A stretch of DNA of 33,488 nucleotides from Methylophilus sp. 14 (lineage in GTDB: Bacteria; Pseudomonadota; Gammaproteobacteria; Burkholderiales; Methylophilaceae). Positions 27,261 to 33,488 of the stretch are shown here, piece by piece; position 1 is the first letter of the stretch; every line of letters begins with the position of its first letter. A program made the position numbers and the translations under genes. The DNA lies in assembly GCF_015354345.1 (NCBI RefSeq), contig NZ_JADKYS010000010.1:1-33488 (forward strand), written 5' to 3'. Under the pieces are notes generated by a model that was not told the DNA's origin, ran no database searches, and was given only the letters and a program-made list of their open reading frames with translations.

Positions 27261-27725
27261 ATGAAATTAGACCGCTTCGACAAAGCCATACTCAGCATTC
27301 TGCAAACCGACGGACACATCAGCAACCAGGAACTCGCTGACCGTATCGGCCTCTCCCCCGCGCCATGCCTGAGAAGAGTCAAAGCATTAGAACAAGCAGG
27401 GCTGATACTTGGCTATCAGGCACTGGTCGACGCCAAAAAGCTGGGGCTTAGCCTGATGGCACTGATTGGTATCTCCATGGACCAACACACACCAGAGAGA
27501 TTTGCCAACTTTGAAAGCAGCATCACGCAGATTCCAGAAGTGCTGGAATGCCTGCTGATCACTGGCCAACAATCGGACTACTTGCTTAAAGTGGTTGTAA
27601 AGGACATGGATGATTACCAGCACTTATTACTGCATAAAATCACCAAGATTGCGGGAGTTACGGGGGTTCATACCAGCTTTGTACTGAGAAATGTGGTGGC
27701 ACGGGCGAAAGTGCCAGTGGATTGA
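27261..27725 (+). CDS. Lrp/AsnC family transcriptional regulator
   Basis: This 154-residue protein has an N-terminal winged helix-turn-helix (LDRFDKAILSILQTDGHISNQELADRIGLSPAPCLRRVKALEQ, in part) and a C-terminal RAM/ligand-binding domain (about 65-145, with VLECLLITGQQSDYLLKVVVKDM). Proteins of this family form dimers to octamers and respond to amino acids. Its position, divergent from leuA over a shared AT-rich region with repeated sites, points to control of leucine metabolism (inference). The SPAPCLRRV recognition helix is typical of Lrp. No clear ribosome site precedes the ATG, but the start matches family length. Confidence 0.95.
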   Translation: MKLDRFDKAILSILQTDGHISNQELADRIGLSPAPCLRRVKALEQAGLILGYQALVDAKKLGLSLMALIGISMDQHTPERFANFESSITQIPEVLECLLITGQQSDYLLKVVVKDMDDYQHLLLHKITKIAGVTGVHTSFVLRNVVARAKVPVD

Positions 27726-27764
27726 GTTGTGAGCATAAAATAAAAATCTGCTCCTTGTTGTGAT

Positions 27765-28327
27765 GTTGCTTTTCGCCTATGGGCGAGTCACTTTCTGGTG
27801 CTTGTCCCCCAGAAAGTAACCAAAGAGGACGACACCCAGCCATCACGGCCTGCGGCTCCCTTGTGTTGCTCAACAAAGTGGGCGTCCATCGAAACTCGCC
27901 CTAGCGGCTTGCAAAGGAAGCAAGCCACCGCGGAACTCGAACAGACGATGGCCGACTACCCCCACTTCGTCTCCGCTACTCAGCGTGATAGGATGGGATT
28001 CTTCTCGCCAAACTTACATTGATGAGATTTGGACGGTTCAAAAACCAGATTCTTTGTCTTATAACCATCGACGGTTGCAGTCGCATGGTGTGCGGGGTCC
28101 CCATCTGACGCGCCGAGCAACGCAGGATTGGCGGGAGTTGTCGGCCATCGGCTGTCCGAATCCCGCAGCAGCTCACGTAGTTTGCGAGCTGCCAGGTTGA
28201 GTTTCGATGGACGCCCGGCAAGCCGAGTAGCACAGGAATCAAGCGGAAGCTGGGGTGCACTTTCTTTTGGTTACTTATTCTTTGGGCAAGCAAAGAAAAG
28301 TAACTCGCCGAAAAGGCGAAAAGCAAC
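27765..28327 (+). repeat. Large structured non-coding element, copy A (full length)
   Basis: The interval 27726-28461 has no credible gene and is mostly this element. The ends GTTGCTTTTCGCC (27765-27777) and GGCGAAAAGCAAC (28315-28327) are perfect inverted repeats. Inside, GGGCGTCCATCGAAACTC (27880-27897) pairs perfectly with 28199-28216, and 27939-27956 pairs with 28140-28157 at 16 of 18 positions. Each arm holds its own hairpin (GGCTTGC/GCAAGCC at 27906-27926 and GCAGCTC/GAGCTGC at 28168-28192). The central core 27972-28123 matches copy B in reverse orientation. The whole could fold as a long multi-branched stem. No transposase is encoded. Short frames inside are interrupted and I treat them as shadows. 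Confidence 0.8.
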
Positions 28328-28416
28328 CCTTCAACAAAGAACACCCTTCCCTCCTCGCCTTAGTCTAGCTCCACTTCGTAATGAGGAACCTAAATTAACC
28401 GGGAAACACAAAAAGC

Positions 28417-28443
28417 AAAAGGCCATGCAATGCATGGCCTTTT
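28417..28443 (-). terminator. Intrinsic terminator of the thioredoxin-like gene
   Basis: AAAAGGCCATGCA and TGCATGGCCTTTT form a 13-bp stem around a single A, starting 19 bp after the thioredoxin-like stop. Read on the minus strand it ends in a T-run (complement of the A-rich left flank, 28411-28420). Confidence 0.8.
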
Positions 28444-28461
28444 AAACACAACAATCAATAA

Positions 28462-28830
28462 TTATTGCTTAGCGTCTTCCGCTTTGTAATATTCACGCAC
28501 TGGCGTCATATCAAACTCACGTGCCCATTTGATAATCTCATCCAGCGCCGGAGCACCAATCTCACCGACTTGCGCATGAATCCCTGCACGCTCGCGAATC
28601 ACCAGCAATCCTGGAATTTGCTTTACTTCAAAGTACTCAGAAATTTCCGGGTCCGTTTCAGTATTCACCATACCAAACACAATGTCCGGATTTTTTGCTG
28701 CAGCAGCTTCAAAAGTGGGTGTAAACGCCACGCAAGGATCACACCACGGTGCCCAGAAATCAACCACCACGAACGCATTATTTTCGATGGTTTCTTTAAA
28801 ATTCGCTTTGGTCAGTGTTACAACCGCCAT
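28462..28830 (-). CDS. Thioredoxin-family protein
   Basis: This 122-residue cytoplasmic thioredoxin fold has the active site WCDPC (residues 29-33) in place of the canonical WCGPC, and a cis-proline loop QIPGLL (Pro73). VVVDFWAPWC before the site is standard for thioredoxins. The C-terminus extends about 12 residues beyond classical Trx (REYYKAEDAKQ). It is a likely disulfide reductase, perhaps a secondary thioredoxin. GGAG lies six bases before the ATG. It stands alone between two terminators, so it is probably monocistronic, next to structured element A. Confidence 0.93.
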   Translation of the reverse strand: MAVVTLTKANFKETIENNAFVVVDFWAPWCDPCVAFTPTFEAAAAKNPDIVFGMVNTETDPEISEYFEVKQIPGLLVIRERAGIHAQVGEIGAPALDEIIKWAREFDMTPVREYYKAEDAKQ

Positions 28831-28933
28831 ACTATCTCCAGTCCAAAAAATTGTTTTTATGGCATATATTTTAACAGACGATCGTTACTGCCAGCGAAAT
28901 TTTCACTGGTAGTTGACACGAGTGCTCTAAAAC

Positions 28934-28960
28934 AAAAAAGTCGGCAAAGCCGACTTTTTT
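28934..28960. terminator. Bidirectional intrinsic terminator after the PEP-CTERM gene
   Basis: AAAAAAGTCGGC, loop AAA, and GCCGACTTTTTT make a clean stem flanked by A and T tracts, 20 bp past the PEP-CTERM stop and about 100 bp upstream of the thioredoxin-like start. Confidence 0.88.
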
Positions 28961-28980
28961 ATCGTTCACATACACATGAA

Positions 28981-29514
28981 TTACGCAGTGGTTTTTCTTC
29001 TACGCACCAATACAATCGCACCTAAGCCAGCCATCAACAAACCGTAGGTTTCTGGTTCTGGCACAGCATTCACACGGAATGCATAGTTCAGATTGGTGAC
29101 ATTGTTGTCTCTGACAAAAGCAGAAGCAGCTGAGTGGATATCACCCAACACAAATGAATCTACTGGGCCGTAGTATGCACCGTTGTATTTGTTGTTGTAG
29201 TCTTGTGCAAATACAGCACCGCCGTAACCAATCACATCATACCAAGCCTGGAAGTCGATGTTTGCAGCAGACGCATCAATAGTACTGATGACGTAGTCTG
29301 ATGCAGAGCCACCAAACAACAGTGCAGCGGCTTCTTGCGCTGTATAGGCTAACGGGCCATTGGTAGCATCAAAGGCACTATCACTCCAGTATGGTGCATC
29401 ATCGTTATACACAGACCAGCTACCCACAAAGGTATAACTAGCGGCATTGGCAAAAGACATGCCTACAAACAAGGCTGCGCCGACCAGCGTTTTAGTAAAG
29501 CGCGAAATCAACAT
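28981..29514 (-). CDS. PEP-CTERM sorting domain protein
   Basis: This 177-residue exported protein has a signal peptide (residues 1-24, ending ANA). The mature part is Ala, Asp, Asn and Tyr rich. The C-terminal tripartite sorting signal is VPEPETYGLLMAGLGAIVLVRRRK in parts: the motif VPEP at 151-154, a membrane helix, then an Arg cluster. PEP-CTERM proteins are processed by exosortase EpsH and are associated with exopolysaccharide-producing Gram-negative bacteria. No exosortase gene is in the window. AGGAGAGA precedes the ATG. The specific function is unknown. Confidence 0.93.
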   Translation of the reverse strand: MLISRFTKTLVGAALFVGMSFANAASYTFVGSWSVYNDDAPYWSDSAFDATNGPLAYTAQEAAALLFGGSASDYVISTIDASAANIDFQAWYDVIGYGGAVFAQDYNNKYNGAYYGPVDSFVLGDIHSAASAFVRDNNVTNLNYAFRVNAVPEPETYGLLMAGLGAIVLVRRRKTTA

Positions 29515-29574
29515 ATTCTCTCTCCTCTAAGAATTAACCCGAATAAACAGGCATATTTTTAATAACAAATTTTA

Positions 29575-29604
29575 TTTATGGTCCATGCTAATTCATCGTG
29601 TCAA
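29575..29604 (-). promoter_or_regulatory. Probable promoter of the PEP-CTERM gene
   Basis: On the minus strand TTGACA (29604-29599, perfect) is followed after 18 bp by CATAAA (29580-29575, weak -10). The start site would be about 50 bp upstream of the ATG at 29514. The rest of 29605-29682 shows no other feature. Confidence 0.5.
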
Positions 29605-29682
29605 ATAACTCAACAACAATATGATTGATCAGCGGCTAATCTACCCAAACGGGCTAATCTGCGCATAGACAGAAATGCCACA

Positions 29683-30276
29683 TTACTGACCTTGCCATAC
29701 GCCATTAAAAAATAACTCCTCCAGTGGCTTGCGGCTACGGGCAGCCAGTTCGCGCTCTTTCACTTCTCCCGACAAACTGTCTACGGATGCCTGGTAGCCG
29801 ACGGTAACCATCGCCAGGATCTGGTAACGCTCAGGCACATTGAACGTCATCCTGGCTTTATCGGCATCGAATCCACCCATTTGGTGCGCCATCAGCCCCA
29901 GTGCCGTGGCTTGCAAACACAGGTTTTCAGTCGCGGCGCCGGTATCGTAGGCGGCCCACTTATTCGGTTTATCGTTATGCCCAAACAAAGTATCTGCGCA
30001 AATTAATAACAGCACCGGCGCGTTCACTGCCCAGCCTTGGTTGCCAGGCACCAGGCAATCAAACGCTGCCTGCCAGGCTTGCAGGTTATCGGCCTTGTTG
30101 CAAAAGACATAGCGCCAGGGCTGGTCGCCAAAACAGGATGGCGCCCAACGGGCAGCTTCAAGCAGGCTGACCACTTGTTCTTTGCTGACCGACTGGTCTG
30201 CATCATAAGCACGGCCGCTCCAGCGGTTGGCTAACAGTTCATGAATGGCTTGTTGCGTGATCGCAGGTTTTTGCAT
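29683..30276 (-). CDS. Nitroreductase family FMN oxidoreductase
   Basis: This 197-residue protein has the nitroreductase fold: an N-terminal RWSGRAYDADQSVSKEQVVSLLEAARWAPSCFGDQPWRYV with the FMN-contacting Arg-Ser-like start and SxxxxQPW segment, and a mid-protein AAYDTGAATENLCLQATALGLMAHQMGGFD typical of the family. It binds FMN and uses NAD(P)H to reduce quinones, nitro compounds or an unknown substrate. I chose the ATG at 30276 because GAGGA lies about seven bases upstream; an in-frame TTG at 30282 is less likely. Only 10 bp separate it from the mutS stop, and its ribosome site overlaps the end of mutS, so the two are co-transcribed. Confidence 0.94.
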   Translation of the reverse strand: MQKPAITQQAIHELLANRWSGRAYDADQSVSKEQVVSLLEAARWAPSCFGDQPWRYVFCNKADNLQAWQAAFDCLVPGNQGWAVNAPVLLLICADTLFGHNDKPNKWAAYDTGAATENLCLQATALGLMAHQMGGFDADKARMTFNVPERYQILAMVTVGYQASVDSLSGEVKERELAARSRKPLEELFFNGVWQGQ

Positions 30277-30286
30277 GGTCAAATCC

Positions 30287-32833
30287 TCACAATTGTTTTT
30301 TTAAAGAATACAGTAACTCTAACGCCTGCTTGGGCGTCAGGTCATCTGGTTGAATACGTTCTAACTCTGCGACCAGCGGGTGCAAAGGCGGGTCCTCTGG
30401 CACATGACTGACCGCAAACAAATCATTTTGCGGTGTAGCCGCAATGGTTTGGTTTTCCAGTTGCTGCAGTTTGCGCTTGGCCAGTTGCACTACAGATTTA
30501 GGAATACCGGCCAGCTGCGCCACCTGTATGCCGTAACTCATGGTCGCGGCGCCCTCTTCTACCTTATGCAAAAACACAATGCCCTGACCATGCTCCACCG
30601 CATCCAGGTGCACATTGGCGGCATGCTTGGCTTCATCGACAATTCTAGTCAACTCAAAGTAATGGGTCGCAAACAAGGTCAACGATTTGTTTTTTTCCAG
30701 TAACTGTTTAGCCACGGCCCAGGCCAGGCTCAAACCGTCAAAAGTGCTGGTGCCGCGGCCAATCTCATCCAATAACACCAGGCTATTGGCACTGGCATTG
30801 TTCAGGATATTGGCCGTTTCCGTCATCTCTACCATAAAGGTTGAGCGCCCACCTGCCAGGTCATCAGAAGCACCAATCCGGGTAAAGATGCGGTCTACCT
30901 CACCAATAACTGCACGTTGTGCGGGCACAAAGCTGCCACAATAGGCCAACAATACAATCAATGCTGTCTGCCGCATAAAGGTGGATTTACCACCCATGTT
31001 CGGGCCAGTAATCAGCAGCAATTGCCGATAGGCATTGAGCGTGACGTCATTCGCCACATAAGGCTGCGCAATGCTTTCCACCACTGGATGGCGGCCGTGC
31101 TGAATATCGAAGCCAATTTCGGCACGAAACTCAGGTTGTACGTAATTAAGTGCCCGCGCCCGCTCGGCAAAACAAGCCAACACATCCAGGCTGGCGACCG
31201 CCGTGGCGATGCGTTGCAACGTGGTGATGTGCGGCAATAGTGCATCCAGCACCTGCTCATAAAGCATTTTTTCGCGCGCCAAGGCACGCTCATTGGCACT
31301 CAGCACCTTATCTTCAAATGCTTTAAGTTCAGGCGTAATAAAGCGTTCAACGTTTTTTAGTGTTTGGCGGCGACGATATTCCGGTGGCGCACTTTCGGCT
31401 TGCAAGCGGCTGATTTCAATATAAAAACCATGCACACTGTTATATTCGACTTTGAGGTTGGCAATGCCAGTACGGGCTTTTTCTGCAGCTTCAAATTGCA
31501 ATAAGAAGTCACCATGATCGGTCTGAATCGCACGCAACTCATCCAGCTCGGCATCGTAACCAGCGGCAATCACGCCGCCTTCGCGCAACACCGCAGAAGG
31601 CTCCGCCTGAATCGCCTGCACCAACAATTGCAACGCATCAGAGGGTGCTTGCAATTCACCCAGCAACCCTTGCAATAAAGGCGACATCGCTCCTGGCAAG
31701 GCTGAGGTCAGCGCCGGCAATTGCAACAAACTATCACGCAGACCAGACAAATCACGCGGACGGGCCGTTTTCAGGGCGACCCGTGCCGTCATGCGCTCAA
31801 TATCGCCTATCGGATGCAGCGCCTGCTGCAAGGTACACTCCAGAAACTGCCCCAGCAACTCAGCCACTGCCAAATGACGCTGCTGGATGAGGTGCTGATT
31901 GCGCAAAGGATGATGCAACCAATGACGTAACAATCGCGCGCCCATGGCCGTCTGTGTTGAATTCAACAATGAATACAAGGTAGGCGTGGCTTCACCACGG
32001 ATGGTGGTATCAATTTCCAGGTTGCGGCGTGTTGCCGCGTCTAGTTGCAGGTAATGATGGCTCTGCTCTACACGTAAACCGGCAATATGCGGCAATGCCG
32101 TGCGCTGTGTATGTTTCACGTACTCTAGCAATGCCCCTGCTGCCGTCACTGCCGCAGGCATCTCTCCACAGCCAAAACCGCCCAGGTCATGCGTATTAAA
32201 TTGCTGCGTTAAACTACGGTTAGCGGTATCCAGGTCAAACTGCCATGGCGCCAAGCGTTTTTTGGCGCAACGTGACTGTTGCAACACCTCTGAACTATGG
32301 TCCTCCGCAATCACCAGCTCGGCAGGATGAATACGCTCCAGCTCTTGCGACAAATGCCCGGGCGCGATCTCACTTAACACAAACTCGCCTGAAGCCAGGT
32401 TGAGTCGCGCCAACCCAAGCACACCTTCGCCTTTGGCCACACACAGCAGCGTGTTATCGCGTGTCTCATCCAGCAGCGCCGCGTCCGTCAGGGTGCCAGG
32501 CGTGAGGATACGCGTCACCTCACGCGCTACTGGCCCTTTAGACGTTGCCGGATCACCCACCTGCTCGCAAATGGCCACTGCTTCGCCCATTTTTGCCAAC
32601 TTGGCCAGATACCCTTCGGCTGCGTGGTAAGGCAAACCCGCCATTTTAATCGGCTCGCCATTGCTGGCACCACGGCGGGTCAGCGTAATGCCCAGCAAAC
32701 GAGATGCTTTTTCGGCATCCTCAAAAAACAATTCATAAAAATCGCCCATGCGGTAAAACAGCAGCATATCGGGATACTGTGCTTTTAACGTCAGATATTG
32801 ACGCATCATCGGGGTGTGATTTTCGAAGGACAT
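30287..32833 (-). CDS. mutS: DNA mismatch repair protein MutS
   Basis: This 848-residue protein (E. coli MutS is 853) recognises mispairs and starts mismatch repair with MutL. The mismatch-binding motif is Phe-Tyr-Glu in GDFYELFF (32-34). Walker [10 protein letters not shown], then [17 protein letters not shown] and Walker [17 protein letters not shown], lie in the C-terminal ATPase domain, followed by FATHYFELT. Connector, core and clamp regions are all present and uninterrupted, so mismatch repair should be intact. Upstream, 32834-32975 shows no other gene and no clear promoter. Confidence 0.98.
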   Translation of the reverse strand: MSFENHTPMMRQYLTLKAQYPDMLLFYRMGDFYELFFEDAEKASRLLGITLTRRGASNGEPIKMAGLPYHAAEGYLAKLAKMGEAVAICEQVGDPATSKGPVAREVTRILTPGTLTDAALLDETRDNTLLCVAKGEGVLGLARLNLASGEFVLSEIAPGHLSQELERIHPAELVIAEDHSSEVLQQSRCAKKRLAPWQFDLDTANRSLTQQFNTHDLGGFGCGEMPAAVTAAGALLEYVKHTQRTALPHIAGLRVEQSHHYLQLDAATRRNLEIDTTIRGEATPTLYSLLNSTQTAMGARLLRHWLHHPLRNQHLIQQRHLAVAELLGQFLECTLQQALHPIGDIERMTARVALKTARPRDLSGLRDSLLQLPALTSALPGAMSPLLQGLLGELQAPSDALQLLVQAIQAEPSAVLREGGVIAAGYDAELDELRAIQTDHGDFLLQFEAAEKARTGIANLKVEYNSVHGFYIEISRLQAESAPPEYRRRQTLKNVERFITPELKAFEDKVLSANERALAREKMLYEQVLDALLPHITTLQRIATAVASLDVLACFAERARALNYVQPEFRAEIGFDIQHGRHPVVESIAQPYVANDVTLNAYRQLLLITGPNMGGKSTFMRQTALIVLLAYCGSFVPAQRAVIGEVDRIFTRIGASDDLAGGRSTFMVEMTETANILNNASANSLVLLDEIGRGTSTFDGLSLAWAVAKQLLEKNKSLTLFATHYFELTRIVDEAKHAANVHLDAVEHGQGIVFLHKVEEGAATMSYGIQVAQLAGIPKSVVQLAKRKLQQLENQTIAATPQNDLFAVSHVPEDPPLHPLVAELERIQPDDLTPKQALELLYSLKKQL

Positions 32834-32975
32834 GCAGGGAAACTTTGATTTAGAGGTGTTGGAATAAATAGCCAGTGCATCTTACAACAAAAGCATGTTT
32901 TTTGCCGAGAGTGCTTTTAGAAAGAGGATGATGAAAGAAAGTCATTCTTCAAAGCTGTTTGTTGCATGTTGACAT

Positions 32976-33488
32976 TTCTTTCGCCTTTAGGCGAGTCACT
33001 TTTCTTTACTTTTTCGACGTGGCAGTATTTTGTGAGTGTTGCTTTCGCCTTTCCGACGACCATTCTTTCTTATGCTTGTCCATAAGAAAGAAGGCAAAGA
33101 ACAAGACACCCCAGCTTCCGCTTGTATCCTGCGTTGCTCGTCAAAATAAGCGGTCACGAAACTCAACCTAGTAGCTCACACAGAACGTGAGCTACTGCGG
33201 GATTCGAACAGTCGCTCCCTTCTTCCTTATTTTGACTGCGCTACTCGGCGCGGCAGATGGGGACCCCGAACACCATACGACTGCGACCATTCGCGAATTG
33301 AAGAAAAAGAATCTGGTTTTTTGACCGTCAACATTTATGCAATGTGAGTTTGGCGAGATAAATCCCATTCCATCACGCTGAGTAGCGGAAACAAAATAAG
33401 AGTAGAGGGAGCGACTGTCTGAGCTCCGCAACAAGCCACGAAGTGTGTGGCTTGTCAGGGCGAGTTTCGTGACCGGCTTATTTTGTTG
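32976..33488 (-). repeat. Large structured non-coding element, copy B (inverted, cut by window end)
   Basis: This is the same element as copy A in opposite orientation. The core 33239-33389 aligns with the reverse complement of 27972-28123 over its whole length. The outer end GTTGCTTTCGCC begins at 33038, and an extra partial copy of that end (TTTCGCCTTTAGGCGAGTCA) lies at about 32979-32998. The arms 33142-33164 and 33462-33485 pair apart from one bulged base, and 33206-33234 pairs with 33392-33421. Arm hairpins are GTAGCTCAC/GTGAGCTAC (33171-33195) and ACAAGCCAC/GTGGCTTGT (33431-33455). The window ends inside the element. No credible gene is present. Confidence 0.78.

Noticed and set aside
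27765-28327. Element A as an insertion sequence or CRISPR array
   Set aside because: No transposase frame is present, and there is no short regularly spaced repeat pattern; the repeats are inverted arms, not direct repeats with spacers.
27985-28445. Short open frames in both strands between the Lrp-type and thioredoxin-like genes
   Set aside because: They lie in the structured repeat element, overlap one another in several frames, and lack ribosome sites or family similarity.
33192-33434. An 80-codon minus-strand frame near the right edge
   Set aside because: It spans the conserved core and arms of element copy B; the homologous stretch in copy A does not keep the same frame, so it is not a gene.

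Overview
The window looks like chromosomal DNA of a betaproteobacterium. I favour a Methylophilaceae-type methylotroph (Methylophilus or a close relative), judged from the gene families, a base composition near 50% GC, a PEP-CTERM protein and the type-2 leuA. No methanol-oxidation or rRNA gene is present, so this placement is an inference.

Left third (1-14051, all on the minus strand): a complete Lap-type adhesion system. Read in the direction of transcription it comprises the LapG periplasmic protease, the degenerate c-di-GMP receptor LapD, the type I secretion ABC transporter LapB, the membrane fusion protein LapC, a LuxR-type regulator with a broken receiver domain, a TolC outer membrane channel fused to an OmpA peptidoglycan-binding domain, a strong terminator, and the N-terminal 1656 residues of a giant repetitive adhesin that runs off the left edge. 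The adhesin has the N-terminal retention module with a di-alanine LapG site, then Ig-like repeats with exact 312-bp and 321-bp DNA periods. Expected logic: LapBC/TolC export the adhesin, its N-terminus stays plugged in the outer membrane, LapG cuts it free, and LapD bound to c-di-GMP sequesters LapG.

Middle (14242-25366, plus strand): purB; tamA-tamB (overlapping); wrbA; a HugZ-like PPOX/DUF2470 protein; a DUF2069 membrane protein; then surE-pcm-nlpD, behind a near-consensus promoter that may give a leaderless surE mRNA; and a small three-helix membrane protein. rpoS, which often follows nlpD, is absent here.

Right third (25374-33488): leuA and a divergent Lrp/AsnC regulator share an AT-rich intergenic region with helically phased direct repeats. 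A thioredoxin-like gene, a PEP-CTERM protein gene and a mutS-nitroreductase pair (all minus strand) follow. This segment is flanked by two oppositely oriented copies of a large non-coding element of about 0.56 kb. Each copy has long inverted arms, internal hairpins and a conserved core of about 150 bp. The arm sequences differ between copies while pairing is kept within each copy. This is the least explained feature of the window. I saw no tRNA, rRNA or CRISPR array.
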